Positions 1-8,556 of a DNA stretch of 64,000 bases are shown here, one piece after another (position 1 is the first letter of the stretch; every line of letters starts with the position of its first letter). This stretch comes from Alphaproteobacteria bacterium (GTDB taxonomy: Bacteria; Pseudomonadota; Alphaproteobacteria; CACIAM-22H2), in assembly GCA_016793165.1 (NCBI GenBank), contig JAEULA010000028.1, positions 62,001-126,000 of the forward strand, in the 5' to 3' direction. A program made the position numbers and the translations under genes. The notes under the pieces are model-generated. The model was not told where the DNA came from. It did not search any database and saw only the letters and a program-made list of their open reading frames with translations.

Positions 1-2
1 TG

Positions 3-518
3 CTTTCACAGAGCGCGTACTGGCTGATCGTCGCCGGTCTCGTCTTCTCCTGCCTCACCGATCTGCGATACCGGATCGTCTGCAATGAAGCCTGCCTCGC
101 GGTCCTGCTGGCCGCGGGGATCCTGGCCGTCGATCACGGGCTCCCGTCGTCCATCGGATGGATGGCCTACGGCGCCATGTTCGTCACAGTCCTTTCGATG
201 TCCCTCGCCGGCATGATGGGCGGCGGCGACACCAAGCTGATCTTCGCGCTGCTCCCGAGCCTGACGGCCTGGGGCTGCCTTCAGTTCGCCGTCGTCATGT
301 GCCTAGTGGGTGGGGTGATCGGTCTCATCGTTCTCGCGCTTTCGCGGATCCTCCGCCGGCACGACGCCGCGGCCTCCGCGCCGAGAGTTCTCGTCGGAGG
401 CCGCCACGGCCCCTTCAGCCGCTGGCTGCGCCATGAGCGCGCGCGGCTTCGCCGCGGCCGCTCCATTCCATACGTCCCCGCCATTGCCATCGGTTGGCTG
501 GCCGCCACACAGAGTTGA
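3..518 (+). CDS. cpaA: Prepilin peptidase CpaA/TadV, 5' truncated
   Basis: The frame is already open at the left edge, so the start is missing and 171 residues remain. It belongs to the A24 prepilin peptidases, inner-membrane aspartyl proteases that cut the leader from Flp pilins before assembly. Both expected catalytic aspartates are visible: one in TDLRYRIV near the left edge and one in GGGDTK (about nt 219-236). The rest is mostly hydrophobic helices, followed by an unusually basic tail rich in arginine (about nt 415-465). It ends 16 bp before cpaB and leads the cpaB-F/tadBC run, which fixes its role as the Tad-specific peptidase rather than PilD of type II secretion. Assignment from motifs and context is firm; the missing N-terminus cannot be judged. 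Confidence 0.88.
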   Translation, partial: LSQSAYWLIVAGLVFSCLTDLRYRIVCNEACLAVLLAAGILAVDHGLPSSIGWMAYGAMFVTVLSMSLAGMMGGGDTKLIFALLPSLTAWGCLQFAVVMCLVGGVIGLIVLALSRILRRHDAAASAPRVLVGGRHGPFSRWLRHERARLRRGRSIPYVPAIAIGWLAATQS

Positions 519-534
519 GCAAGAGGTCTGACCC

Positions 535-1461
535 ATGCGCTTCGTCCTTCTTCTGGGAGGTGCACTGCTCCTCGGCGGTGCCGCGGCACTCCTCTACTTC
601 GTCTCCGCCCCTGGCCCGCAGGCGCCCGCGCCGACGCCGATCGCGGCGGACACCCCTGCCCCCGCCCCGCCGCCCCGCCGCCTCGCGGTGCTGGCCGCCG
701 CGCGCGCGATGCCGTTCGGCACGCTGCTTCGCCGCGAGGATCTGCAATGGGTCGACCTTCCCGACGGCGCCGACACGTCCGGGCTGTTCGTCCGCGGCGT
801 CGTGCCCGACGACGAGCTCTACGGCGCAGCCCTGCGCGCAGCCGTGACCGAGGGCCAGCAGATCGGCTCGACGATGGTGGTTCGTCCCGGCGATCGCGCC
901 TTCCTCGCCTCGGTGCTTGCGGCCGGCATGCGCGCCGTCTCCATCAATCTCGCCCAGGGATCCGCGGTCGGCGGGCTGGTGCAGCCCGGCGACATCGTCG
1001 ACGTCCTGCTCCTGCAGTCCTTCGGACAGGAGCCGCCGCTGTCGCCGCGCCGCGCCGCCAGCGAGACGATCCTGAACAATATCCGCGTCATCGCCATCGA
1101 CCAGCGCCTGCTGCCGACCCCGATCCGGCCGAGCGAGGACGCGCCGGGCGCCGTCCGCGGCGGCGCGCCGCCGTCCGATCCGCGCGCCCAGCGGAACATC
1201 ACCGTCGAAGTGTCGGCGGAGGATTCCGAGCGCCTTCTGCTCGCCAACGAGCTGGGCCGGCTCGATCTCGCCCTGCGCAGCGCCGATACCAAGAGCGAGC
1301 CGGACCGCCAGCGGCCCACCTGGGCCGACGCCGCGTCCGCCGCCCTCAACCCGAACAATCGGCAGGGCCAGCGCGCGGTCGTTGAGGTTCCGTCCACACT
1401 TACCGTTTACCGTGGCAATCGTGTCGACCGCATTGACCTTAACGGCGGTGCCCCTAAATGA
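535..1461 (+). CDS. cpaB: Flp pilus assembly protein CpaB/RcpC
   Basis: A 308-residue protein with one N-terminal membrane segment (residues about 2-22), a proline/alanine-rich linker, then an SAF-type domain starting near LAVLAAARAMPFGTLL, which is the hallmark of CpaB/RcpC. The C-terminal part carries the RcpC beta-rich region (ITVEVSAEDSERLLLA). CpaB is a periplasmic component thought to work with the CpaC secretin in Tad pilus export, and its SAF domain may bind peptidoglycan-like glycans. ATG is chosen because it follows cpaA by 16 bp and gives the signal-anchor. The stop overlaps the cpaC start by four bases (ATGA), so the two are probably translationally coupled. Confidence 0.92.
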   Translation: MRFVLLLGGALLLGGAAALLYFVSAPGPQAPAPTPIAADTPAPAPPPRRLAVLAAARAMPFGTLLRREDLQWVDLPDGADTSGLFVRGVVPDDELYGAALRAAVTEGQQIGSTMVVRPGDRAFLASVLAAGMRAVSINLAQGSAVGGLVQPGDIVDVLLLQSFGQEPPLSPRRAASETILNNIRVIAIDQRLLPTPIRPSEDAPGAVRGGAPPSDPRAQRNITVEVSAEDSERLLLANELGRLDLALRSADTKSEPDRQRPTWADAASAALNPNNRQGQRAVVEVPSTLTVYRGNRVDRIDLNGGAPK

Positions 1462-2912
1462 CGTTTCGTTCACCCCATCCGTTCACCATGTGGCTCGCGG
1501 CCGGTCTCGCCGCGCTGCTTGCTGCTGGTGGCGTCCACGCGCAGCAGCGTCAGGCCCCGCCGGCCCAGCAGGCGCCGCGCGAGATCCGCGAGATCGCCGT
1601 CCAGCAGAACAGCGGCGAGCTGATCCAGCTTCCCGCCCCCGCGACCAGCGTTCTCGTGGCCAATCCCGACATCGCGGACGTGCAGGCGCCGACGGCGACG
1701 ACGCTGATGGTGTTCGGCCGCAAGCCCGGCCGGACGTCGATCTACGCGCTCGGCGCGAGCGGCCAGGCCCTGGCGTCGCTGACCGTGCGCGTCACCCACG
1801 ATCTCGGTGACCTGCGCGCGCTGCTGGGCGCCCAGACTCCCAATTCGACGATCTCGGTCACGTCGACGCCGCAGGGCATCGTCCTTGGCGGCTCCGCGCC
1901 GACGCCGGCGGAAGCGCTGCGCATCCGCGATCTGACCAAGCGCTTCATCAACAAGGACGACGAGGTCATCGACAACATGACCGTCAGCGGCGCCACGCAG
2001 GTGAACCTGCGCGTGCGCGTCGCCGAGGTGTCGCGGCAGGCGACCAAGCGCCTCGGCTTCAACTGGCAGTCGCTCATCTCCAACGGAACCTTCGCGATCG
2101 GCCTGCTCACCGGTCGCGCCGCGGTCGCGCCGGCCGTGGGTGCCCTCGCCTCGGCGACCCAGGGCGCGCTGTTCGGCACCTCGGCCGAGACGCCGACGAC
2201 GATCTCCGGCGGCCTCGCCGCCAAGAACCTGTCGATCAACCAGGCCCTCGACCTGCTGGCCAGCGACGGCCTCGTGACGATCCTGGCCGAGCCCAACATC
2301 ACCGCGATCTCGGGCGAGCAGTCCTCCTTCCTGGCCGGCGGCGAGTTCCCGATCCCGATCTCGACCTCGAACAACACGATCGGCATCGAGTTCAAGCGCT
2401 TCGGCGTCAGCATCGACTTCAATCCCACGGTCCTATCGCGCGACCGCATCAGCATGAAGGTGCGGCCGGAGGTCAGCGAGCTGTCCGATCGCGGCGCCAT
2501 CACGACCCAGGGCGGCCTGCGCATCCCCGCGCTGTCGGTGCGCCGGGCCGAAACGACGATCGAGCTCGGGTCTGGCCAGAGCTTCGCGATCGCCGGCCTG
2601 TTCTCGAACAACATGAACACCGAGCTCGCGCGCACCCCCGGCATCGGCGACGTCCCGATCCTGGGCGCCCTGTTCCGCTCCGACCGCTTCCAGCGCGCCG
2701 AGAGCGAGCTCGTGATCATCGTCACGCCCTATATCGTCCGGCCGTCCAGCGAGCGGCTGGGCACGCCTGCCGACGGCGTGCGGGTCTCGGACGACGCGGA
2801 ACGTCTGTTCGAAGGCCGGATCATCCGCAACAATCAGCCGACCGGCGCCCGCGGCCCGATCAATGCCGACGGCATGCGTCTCGGCGGCGATGCCGGTTTC
2901 ATGATGGAGTGA
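1458..2912 (+). CDS. cpaC: Tad pilus secretin CpaC/RcpA
   Basis: A 484-residue outer-membrane secretin with a signal peptide (cleavage near GGVHAQQ). The N-terminal half has the pilus-specific BON-like/N1 domains, including the PATSVLVANPDIADVQAP motif typical of CpaC. The C-terminal half is the secretin beta-barrel domain, with the VTILAEPNITAISGE and FLAGGEFPIPI segments and the terminal VPILGALFRSDRF motif that defines type II/III secretins. It forms the channel through which the Flp pilus leaves the cell. Overlaps cpaB by four bases and is followed 4 bp later by cpaD. Length is normal for the family and nothing looks broken. Confidence 0.95.
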   Translation: MTFRSPHPFTMWLAAGLAALLAAGGVHAQQRQAPPAQQAPREIREIAVQQNSGELIQLPAPATSVLVANPDIADVQAPTATTLMVFGRKPGRTSIYALGASGQALASLTVRVTHDLGDLRALLGAQTPNSTISVTSTPQGIVLGGSAPTPAEALRIRDLTKRFINKDDEVIDNMTVSGATQVNLRVRVAEVSRQATKRLGFNWQSLISNGTFAIGLLTGRAAVAPAVGALASATQGALFGTSAETPTTISGGLAAKNLSINQALDLLASDGLVTILAEPNITAISGEQSSFLAGGEFPIPISTSNNTIGIEFKRFGVSIDFNPTVLSRDRISMKVRPEVSELSDRGAITTQGGLRIPALSVRRAETTIELGSGQSFAIAGLFSNNMNTELARTPGIGDVPILGALFRSDRFQRAESELVIIVTPYIVRPSSERLGTPADGVRVSDDAERLFEGRIIRNNQPTGARGPINADGMRLGGDAGFMME

Positions 2913-2916
2913 CAGG

Positions 2917-3537
2917 GTGTTTCCCGATTCCCGCTTGGCTCGCCCCGGTCTGGTCGCCCTCCTCCTGGCCCTCGGCGCCTGCAAGTCGCCCCCGGGGCTC
3001 GAGGTGTCGGAACGCGCCAAGCCGTCGCGGGTCGACCACATCGAGCGCGCCGTCCCGGTCAGCCCCCAGGCGCCGCTGCGCGCCACCGACGTCGTCGCCC
3101 TGCAGCGCGGCGTGAACGGCTTCGGGCCGGGCGCCGCCGTCCACGCCAGCGTCGTGCTCCAGGCCGGCGCGACGCCTGCCGTGCGCAACGCCATCCGCCG
3201 CTCCCTCGTCGAGGCGGGCGTGCCGCCGACGAACATCGTCTTCGCCACACGGACGACGCCGGTCAACGAGGTCGTCCTGCACCGCTACGTCGTGACCCCG
3301 CCGGAATGCCGGAGCTTCTCCCTGGACCTCAACCGGACGTCGCAGGAGAATCCCGTGTCGCAGCTCGGCTGCACCAACGATCGCAACCTCACGCAGATGG
3401 TCGAGGATCCCCGCGACCTCCTGCACGGACGCACCCTCGGGCCCGCCGATGCCGAGCACGCCGCCAACGGCGTCGAGCGCTACCGGGGCGACGAGGTCAA
3501 GGAACTGCTCAAGCCCGAGCGTCTGACGACGCGCTGA
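2917..3537 (+). CDS. cpaD: Tad pilus assembly lipoprotein CpaD
   Basis: A 206-residue lipoprotein. The signal sequence ends in a lipobox (LALGAC, Cys near residue 22). The second half has the CpaD pattern: a TPPEC segment, a LGCTNDRNLTQMVEDPRDLL motif and a GPADAEH segment followed by VERYRGDEV. CpaD is an outer-membrane-associated pilotin-like partner of the CpaC secretin. The start is a GTG four bases after the cpaC stop; no ATG gives the lipobox. Followed 24 bp later by cpaE. Family identity rests on the C-terminal motifs and the locus position. Confidence 0.88.
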   Translation: MFPDSRLARPGLVALLLALGACKSPPGLEVSERAKPSRVDHIERAVPVSPQAPLRATDVVALQRGVNGFGPGAAVHASVVLQAGATPAVRNAIRRSLVEAGVPPTNIVFATRTTPVNEVVLHRYVVTPPECRSFSLDLNRTSQENPVSQLGCTNDRNLTQMVEDPRDLLHGRTLGPADAEHAANGVERYRGDEVKELLKPERLTTR

Positions 3538-3561
3538 CGGCTGGGGTACAAGGAGCAGGTC

Positions 3562-4761
3562 ATGTCTACGCAGCTGAAGGTCGTCGACTCGCACTCGGAG
3601 GCGCTGCGCGCGGCCGCCTACGTCAACGACCCGGAATCCGCCGCGATCCTGAAGCGCTGCTTCGGCGATCTTGGGCTGATGGAGGGCGCGGTCAACCGCG
3701 GCACGATCGAGACCGCGATCAAGGATCTCGACCGCAACCGCTCGCCGCAGGTCCTCGTCGTCGACATCGCCGGCCTCGAGCTGCCGCTGGAGGCGATGCA
3801 GCGCCTGTCCGAGGTCTGCGAGCCGGGCGTCGAGGTCCTGGTGGTCGGCGAGCGCAACGACATCGCGCTGTACCGCAGCCTCGCGCGCATGGGCGTCGCC
3901 GAGTACGTCTTCAAGCCGCTGACCTACGAGATCATCAGCGAGATCCTCGCCCGCGTCACCTCGGGCACGGTGCAGCAGCGCGATCAGAAGCTCGGCAAGC
4001 TCGTCAACGTCCTTGGCGTGCGCGGCGGCGTCGGGGCCTCGACGATCGCCTCGTCGCTGGCATGGCATCTCTCGGAAAGCGTCGGCCGCCGCGTGGCGCT
4101 CGTCGACTTCGACATCTCGTTCGGCAATGCGGCGATGCTGCTCGACTCGCCGCCGAACCACGCCTTCTACGAGGCGCTGGAGACCAGCGAGCGCGTCGAC
4201 ATGCTGCTGCTCGAGCGCGCGACCACGAAGGTCACCGAGCGACTATTCCTCTGCTCCGCGATGGAGCCGATCGACGCGAGCTCGCGCGTGACCGGCGCCG
4301 GGTTCCACACCATCGTCTCGCTGCTGCGGCAGAAGTTCCATTACGTCATCTCCGACCTGCCGGCCGGCCGCAACGACCTGATCGACCGCGTCGTGTTCGA
4401 GGACGGCGCCCTCGTGCTGGTGAGCGACGGCAGCCTCGCGAGCGCGCGCGAGGTCTCGCGCTGGCGCAGCTATTTCGGGGCCTCGCAGGCCGGCCGCTAC
4501 CTGCTGCACATCCAGAACAAGGTCGGCGGGCTCTCAGACCTCAAGGCCAAGGAGTTCGAGACGGCGGTCGGGCAGCCGGCCGACATCTTCATCCCGTTCG
4601 ACAAGCGCGTCGCCGCGGCGGCGAATGTCGGCGGCGCCTCGGCCATGACCCAGCGCGCCCTGGTGCGCGCGGCTGGCCAGCTCGCCAGCAAGCTCGCCGG
4701 CCACCAGCACGAGACCGCCAAGCAGGGCCTGTTCGCTCGGCTGTTCCGGAAGAAGTCCTGA
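3562..4761 (+). CDS. cpaE: Pilus assembly ATPase-like protein CpaE/TadZ
   Basis: A 399-residue protein with an N-terminal receiver-like domain (about residues 1-140, with LVVDIAGLELP and VAEYVFKPLT) and a C-terminal ParA/MinD-type ATPase domain. The P-loop reads RGGVGASTIA instead of KGGVGKT, so the signature lysine and the catalytic lysine of MinD are both replaced; TadZ proteins are known to have such atypical Walker A motifs. TadZ/CpaE marks the cell pole and recruits the Tad motor. A good ribosome site (AAGGAG) lies about 8 bases before the ATG. It ends two bases before cpaF. Confidence 0.93.
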   Translation: MSTQLKVVDSHSEALRAAAYVNDPESAAILKRCFGDLGLMEGAVNRGTIETAIKDLDRNRSPQVLVVDIAGLELPLEAMQRLSEVCEPGVEVLVVGERNDIALYRSLARMGVAEYVFKPLTYEIISEILARVTSGTVQQRDQKLGKLVNVLGVRGGVGASTIASSLAWHLSESVGRRVALVDFDISFGNAAMLLDSPPNHAFYEALETSERVDMLLLERATTKVTERLFLCSAMEPIDASSRVTGAGFHTIVSLLRQKFHYVISDLPAGRNDLIDRVVFEDGALVLVSDGSLASAREVSRWRSYFGASQAGRYLLHIQNKVGGLSDLKAKEFETAVGQPADIFIPFDKRVAAAANVGGASAMTQRALVRAAGQLASKLAGHQHETAKQGLFARLFRKKS

Positions 4762-4763
4762 CG

Positions 4764-6170
4764 ATGAACCTCACCCGCTTCGGCCGCCGCCCCAACACCG
4801 ACGGCAACCCGTCGCTCGACCCGCTCGAGCTGCCGCAGAGCGAGCCGACGCCGACCTACCAGCCGCCCTCCGGCACCGAGACGACGCGCGGCAAGGGCGG
4901 TCGCGTCAGCATGCAGACGCTCGTGAGCATCCACCGCGAGGTGATCGACCGCGTCGATCCCGCCGAGGCCTCGCGCATGCCGGCCCCCGAGCTCATGGTG
5001 CGGGTCGAGCGCCTGATCAGCCAGATCGCCGACGAGCGCAACCTGTCGCTCAACCAGTCGGAGCAGCGCGCGCTCGCTGGGGACATCGTCGACGACATGC
5101 TGGGTCTCGGCCCCATCGAGGCGATCCTGCGCGACGAGACCGTGAACGACATCCTCGTGAACGGGCCGCAACAGGTCTACGTCGAGCAGCGCGGTCGTCT
5201 CGCCCTCACCAACATCAAGTTCCGCGACGAATCCCACGTGCTGAACATCGCGCAGAAGATCGCCTCGGCGGTCGGCCGGCGCATCGACGAGTCCTCGCCG
5301 CTGGTCGACGCCCGCCTGCTCGACGGCAGCCGCGTCAACATCGTCATCCCGCCCCTGGCGCTCAACGGCACCTGCATCTCGATCCGAAAGTTCACCCGCA
5401 GCTTCCTCGACTTCCGCACCATGGTCGAGAAGCGCTCGATCTCGCCGTCGATGGGGCGGTTCCTCGAGATCGCCTCGCGCTGCCGGCTCAACATCGTCGT
5501 GTCCGGCGGCACGGGCTCGGGCAAGACGACCCTGCTCAACGCGATGAGCTCGATGATCGACCACGGCGAGCGCATCGTCACGATCGAGGACGCCGCCGAG
5601 CTCCAGTTCCGCCAGCCCCACGTCGTGCGGCTCGAGACTCGGCCGGCCAACGTCGAGGGCTCGGGCCGGATCGACCAGCGCGACCTCGTCAAGAACGCCC
5701 TGCGCATGCGTCCCGACCGCATCATCATCGGCGAGGTGCGCGGCGGCGAGGCCTTCGACATGATCCAGGCCATGAACACGGGCCACGACGGATCGATGTC
5801 GTCGATCCATGCCAACACACCGCGCGACGCCATCGCGCGAATGGAATCGATGATCATGATGGCGAACATGGGCCTGCCCTCGGCCGCCGTGCGCCAGCAG
5901 ATCGTCTCCGCCGTCGACGTGATCGTGCAGGTCGAACGCATGCGCGACGGCGGCCGCCGCGTCACGCAGATCGCCGAGGTCGTCGGGCGCGAGGGCGAGA
6001 CGGTCATCACGCAGGACCTTTTCACCTTCAAGTTCACCGGCCAGGGTCCCGACGGCCGCCTGCAGGGCCAGTTCGAGGCGTCCGGCATCCGTCCGCGCTG
6101 CATCACGCGCATCGCCTATTTCGGTCTCGAGGACGCGGTCATGCAGGCGGTCCGCGGCGAGCTGGGATGA
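4764..6170 (+). CDS. cpaF: Tad pilus motor ATPase CpaF/TadA
   Basis: A 468-residue secretion ATPase of the VirB11/GspE superfamily that powers Flp pilus assembly from the cytoplasmic face. The Walker A motif GGTGSGKT is at residues 248-255; an Asp box (VTIEDAAELQF), a Walker B segment (RIIIGEVRGGEAFD) and a His box (GHDGSMSSIHANTP) follow in the usual order. The N-terminal 60 residues are a polar, low-complexity extension. The frame stays open far upstream, but ATG at this site is 2 bp past cpaE and gives the normal family length. The stop overlaps tadB by four bases. Confidence 0.96.
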   Translation: MNLTRFGRRPNTDGNPSLDPLELPQSEPTPTYQPPSGTETTRGKGGRVSMQTLVSIHREVIDRVDPAEASRMPAPELMVRVERLISQIADERNLSLNQSEQRALAGDIVDDMLGLGPIEAILRDETVNDILVNGPQQVYVEQRGRLALTNIKFRDESHVLNIAQKIASAVGRRIDESSPLVDARLLDGSRVNIVIPPLALNGTCISIRKFTRSFLDFRTMVEKRSISPSMGRFLEIASRCRLNIVVSGGTGSGKTTLLNAMSSMIDHGERIVTIEDAAELQFRQPHVVRLETRPANVEGSGRIDQRDLVKNALRMRPDRIIIGEVRGGEAFDMIQAMNTGHDGSMSSIHANTPRDAIARMESMIMMANMGLPSAAVRQQIVSAVDVIVQVERMRDGGRRVTQIAEVVGREGETVITQDLFTFKFTGQGPDGRLQGQFEASGIRPRCITRIAYFGLEDAVMQAVRGELG

Positions 6171-7162
6171 CGATCCCGCGCGAGCTCGCGCTCTGGATCG
6201 GCGTCGGGATCGTCGTCGTCGGCGGGCTCCTGCTCGTCGCCGTCGCGATCATCCAGTCGATCAACGCGAAGCGCCGGTTCCGGGAGCGCCTCGCCCGCGT
6301 CGTCGGCCTCCCCGACCCCGAAGCCGCCAAGCCGCGCGAGACGGTCTCGCAGTCGACCAAGGCGGCGCGCGAACGCGACCGGTCGTTCATCGACCCCGTG
6401 CTCGGCCGACTGCTCGGACGCGAGCTGATGCCGCGCTGGCTGACGCGCGCCAACCGCCTGACGATGATCATCGGCGGCGGGGTGACCGGCTGGATCGTGT
6501 TCTCGATCATCCGGTTCCTCGGCGACCTGCCCGTCTTCGTCGCCATCCCCGGCGGCGTCATCGGCGGCTGGCTCGCGTTCCGCGCGGTCTTCACCTTCTA
6601 CCAGCGCCGCGAGGAGACCCGCTTCCTCGAGGGATTCCCGGAATCGATGGGCATCTTCGTGCGCATGGTGCGCGCCGGCCTGCCCGTGCCCGAGGCCATC
6701 CGCACCGTCGGCATGGAAGGGCCGCACGCGGTCGCCGACGTGTTCAAGCGCATGTCGGACCGGCTGGCGATCGGAGATCCGATGCCCGACGTCATGCTCG
6801 ACGCCTCGAAGCGCCTCGAGATCCCCGAGTTCCGGTTCTTCGTCGTCGCCGTGAACATCCAGCGCGAGACCGGCGGCAACCTGGCCGCCACGCTCGACAA
6901 CCTCGCGGACATCATCCGCAAGCGGCGGACGGCGCGCCAGCGCGCGCTGGCGCTGATGAGCGAGGTCAAGGCCTCGATCGGCATCCTCACCGCGCTGCCC
7001 TTCATCGTCGGGACGTTCCTGTGGTTCCAGAACCCGGGATACATCTCGGTGCTGTTCACAACCCAGCGCGGCCGCTTCGTCCTGTTCTGCGCCATCGCGC
7101 TGCTGACCACCGGCCTGACGGTCATGCAGCTGCTGATCAAGCGCACGCTGAAGGGGGCCTGA
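6167..7162 (+). CDS. tadB: Tad pilus inner-membrane platform protein TadB
   Basis: A 331-residue type II secretion F-domain protein. It has an N-terminal membrane helix (residues about 9-27), a pair of helices near residues 95-140, the cytoplasmic F domain (FLEGFPESMGIFVRMVRAGL, then VAVNIQRETGGNLA) and C-terminal helices. TadB and TadC form the membrane platform on which the TadA motor acts. Overlaps the cpaF stop by four bases (ATGA) and precedes tadC by 3 bp, consistent with one polycistronic message. Confidence 0.93.
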   Translation: MTIPRELALWIGVGIVVVGGLLLVAVAIIQSINAKRRFRERLARVVGLPDPEAAKPRETVSQSTKAARERDRSFIDPVLGRLLGRELMPRWLTRANRLTMIIGGGVTGWIVFSIIRFLGDLPVFVAIPGGVIGGWLAFRAVFTFYQRREETRFLEGFPESMGIFVRMVRAGLPVPEAIRTVGMEGPHAVADVFKRMSDRLAIGDPMPDVMLDASKRLEIPEFRFFVVAVNIQRETGGNLAATLDNLADIIRKRRTARQRALALMSEVKASIGILTALPFIVGTFLWFQNPGYISVLFTTQRGRFVLFCAIALLTTGLTVMQLLIKRTLKGA

Positions 7163-7165
7163 GCG

Positions 7166-8092
7166 ATGTCGCCGGTGATACTCGCCGCGGGCTTCATGTG
7201 CTTCGGCTCGATCGTGCTGATCGCCTACTACGTGATCTCCGAGCGCAGCAGGATGGCGCGGCGGATCCAGAGCCAGGTCATCGCGCAGACCCGCGGCGAG
7301 GCCGACGCTTCCGCCAGCGCGCGCGCCCGGTTCCTCGACCGCTTCGACACCTTCGCGCGCGCGCTCGGCGTGCGCGTGCTGACCGACAACCTCGAACGCG
7401 GCCGCCTCGCCAAGCTGATGGCGGAGGCCGGCCTGCGCCGCACGCCGGTCGAGTACGGCATCGCCATCAAAGCGATCGGCGGCGCGGTGCTCGCGATCAT
7501 CGGGACCTTCGTGCTGCCGATCGTGATGCCGCGCATGCCGGACATCCTCGCCACCGTCGCCGGCGTCGCCGGCGGCGCTCTCGCGGGCTGGCGACTGCCC
7601 GACCTCGTCCTGTCGCAGATGGCGCAGTGGCGGCAGGACCGCATCGACAAGGGGATTCCCGACGCGCTCGACCTGCTCGTGGTCTGCGCCGAGGCCGGCC
7701 TCGCGCTCGAGACGGCGATGGACCGCATCGGCGCGGAGATGACGAACTCGCATCCCCAGCTCGCCGAGGAGCTGGTGATGACGTCGGCGGAGATCCGTCT
7801 GCTGCCCGAGCGCGTCCAGGCTCTGGAGAACTTCGCAACGCGCACCGGGGTGATGAGCGCGCGCGTGATCGCGACGACGCTCTCCCAGACTCTGCGCTAC
7901 GGCACGCCGCTGTCGCAGGCGTTGCGCATTCTCGCGAACGAGATGCGGACGAACCGCCTGCTCGCCTTCGAGGCCAAGGCGGGCAAGCTGCCGGTCATCC
8001 TGACCGTGCCGATGATCCTGTTCATCCTGCCCTGCATCTTCTTCGTCGTCGGCGGGCCGGCCTTCGTGAACCTCTTCTCGTCGACGCAGTAG
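7166..8092 (+). CDS. tadC: Tad pilus inner-membrane platform protein TadC
   Basis: A 308-residue paralogue of TadB with the same type II secretion F domain (IPDALDLLVVCAEAGLALE and the following helical region) and four or so hydrophobic segments, the last near the C-terminus (MILFILPCIFFVVGGPAF). It is the second platform subunit of the Tad machine. It is the last gene of the pilus run in this window; the tadD tetratricopeptide lipoprotein, the minor pilins tadE/F/G and the flp pilin itself are not downstream and must lie elsewhere or to the left of the window. Confidence 0.93.
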   Translation: MSPVILAAGFMCFGSIVLIAYYVISERSRMARRIQSQVIAQTRGEADASASARARFLDRFDTFARALGVRVLTDNLERGRLAKLMAEAGLRRTPVEYGIAIKAIGGAVLAIIGTFVLPIVMPRMPDILATVAGVAGGALAGWRLPDLVLSQMAQWRQDRIDKGIPDALDLLVVCAEAGLALETAMDRIGAEMTNSHPQLAEELVMTSAEIRLLPERVQALENFATRTGVMSARVIATTLSQTLRYGTPLSQALRILANEMRTNRLLAFEAKAGKLPVILTVPMILFILPCIFFVVGGPAFVNLFSSTQ

Positions 8093-8384
8093 CGGCGGCC
8101 CCGGATCGCACGTCGATCCGCGACATCGCGGCGCATGCGCGCCGCGCACGGCGCTCGGCGCGCGACAAGGCTCGGACGGCATCGCGGTCGTACTTCGAAC
8201 GACGCAATCCGGCTTAATCCCTCAAGCAAAATTTTACGCCTTTCGATCAGTCTGCCCGTGCTTCGGCAGGCGAGCGATCGCGCGCCGATGCCAACCCGGG
8301 ACGCAGGATCCCGGGACGGGCTGGTGGCGGCCGTTGCGGCCGAGCCGAAAAGAACCGAGGACATATCCAGTGAACATCAAAGTA

Positions 8385-8407
8385 TTTCTCTGACTCGCTC
8401 AGAGAAA
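8385..8407. promoter_or_regulatory. 9-bp perfect inverted repeat, 5-base loop
   Basis: Left arm TTTCTCTGA (8385-8393) pairs base for base with TCAGAGAAA (8399-8407) around CTCGC. On the plus strand it is followed by A residues, not T, so it is not a classical terminator in that direction. It may be an operator or an mRNA leader hairpin of the RTX gene, 150 bp downstream. Function is inference. Confidence 0.5.
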
Positions 8408-8420
8408 AAAGAAGTCAAGA

Positions 8421-8461
8421 CCGTCAAAGTCACAGAAACATCAAATACCTACATTTGACGG
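8421..8461. promoter_or_regulatory. 8-bp inverted repeat CCGTCAAA/TTTGACGG, possible promoter overlap
   Basis: CCGTCAAA (8421-8428) and TTTGACGG (8454-8461) are exact complements 25 bases apart. The right arm contains TTGACG, a good -35 match, but the sequence 17 bases further on (CACAAC) is a weak -10, so a sigma-70 promoter is only possible. A dyad of this spacing next to a -35 fits a dimeric regulator site. Confidence 0.4.
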
Positions 8462-8556
8462 ACAGGGATTTTCACTTCACAACGATCGACGATTGCGGCG
8501 GGCAGAGCGCCTGACCTCAAGGTTCAAGCCAACGAACTGATGCCACGGAGGATCAC

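Larger units (their letters stand above)
8093..8556. other. 464-bp intergenic gap between tadC and the RTX gene
   Basis: I see no convincing gene here. A short open frame on the plus strand (8135-8458) has no recognisable motif and no ribosome site. The left part (to about 8200) is GC-rich with small palindromes around GCGCATGCGC. From about 8215 to 8490 the composition turns AT-richer than the rest of the window. This part carries two inverted repeats listed separately, and it most likely holds the promoter of the downstream RTX gene. Confidence 0.6.

Noticed and set aside
8135..8458. Open frame of 107 codons in the gap after tadC
   Set aside because: No ribosome site and no motif, composition changes midway, and it crosses the two inverted repeats.
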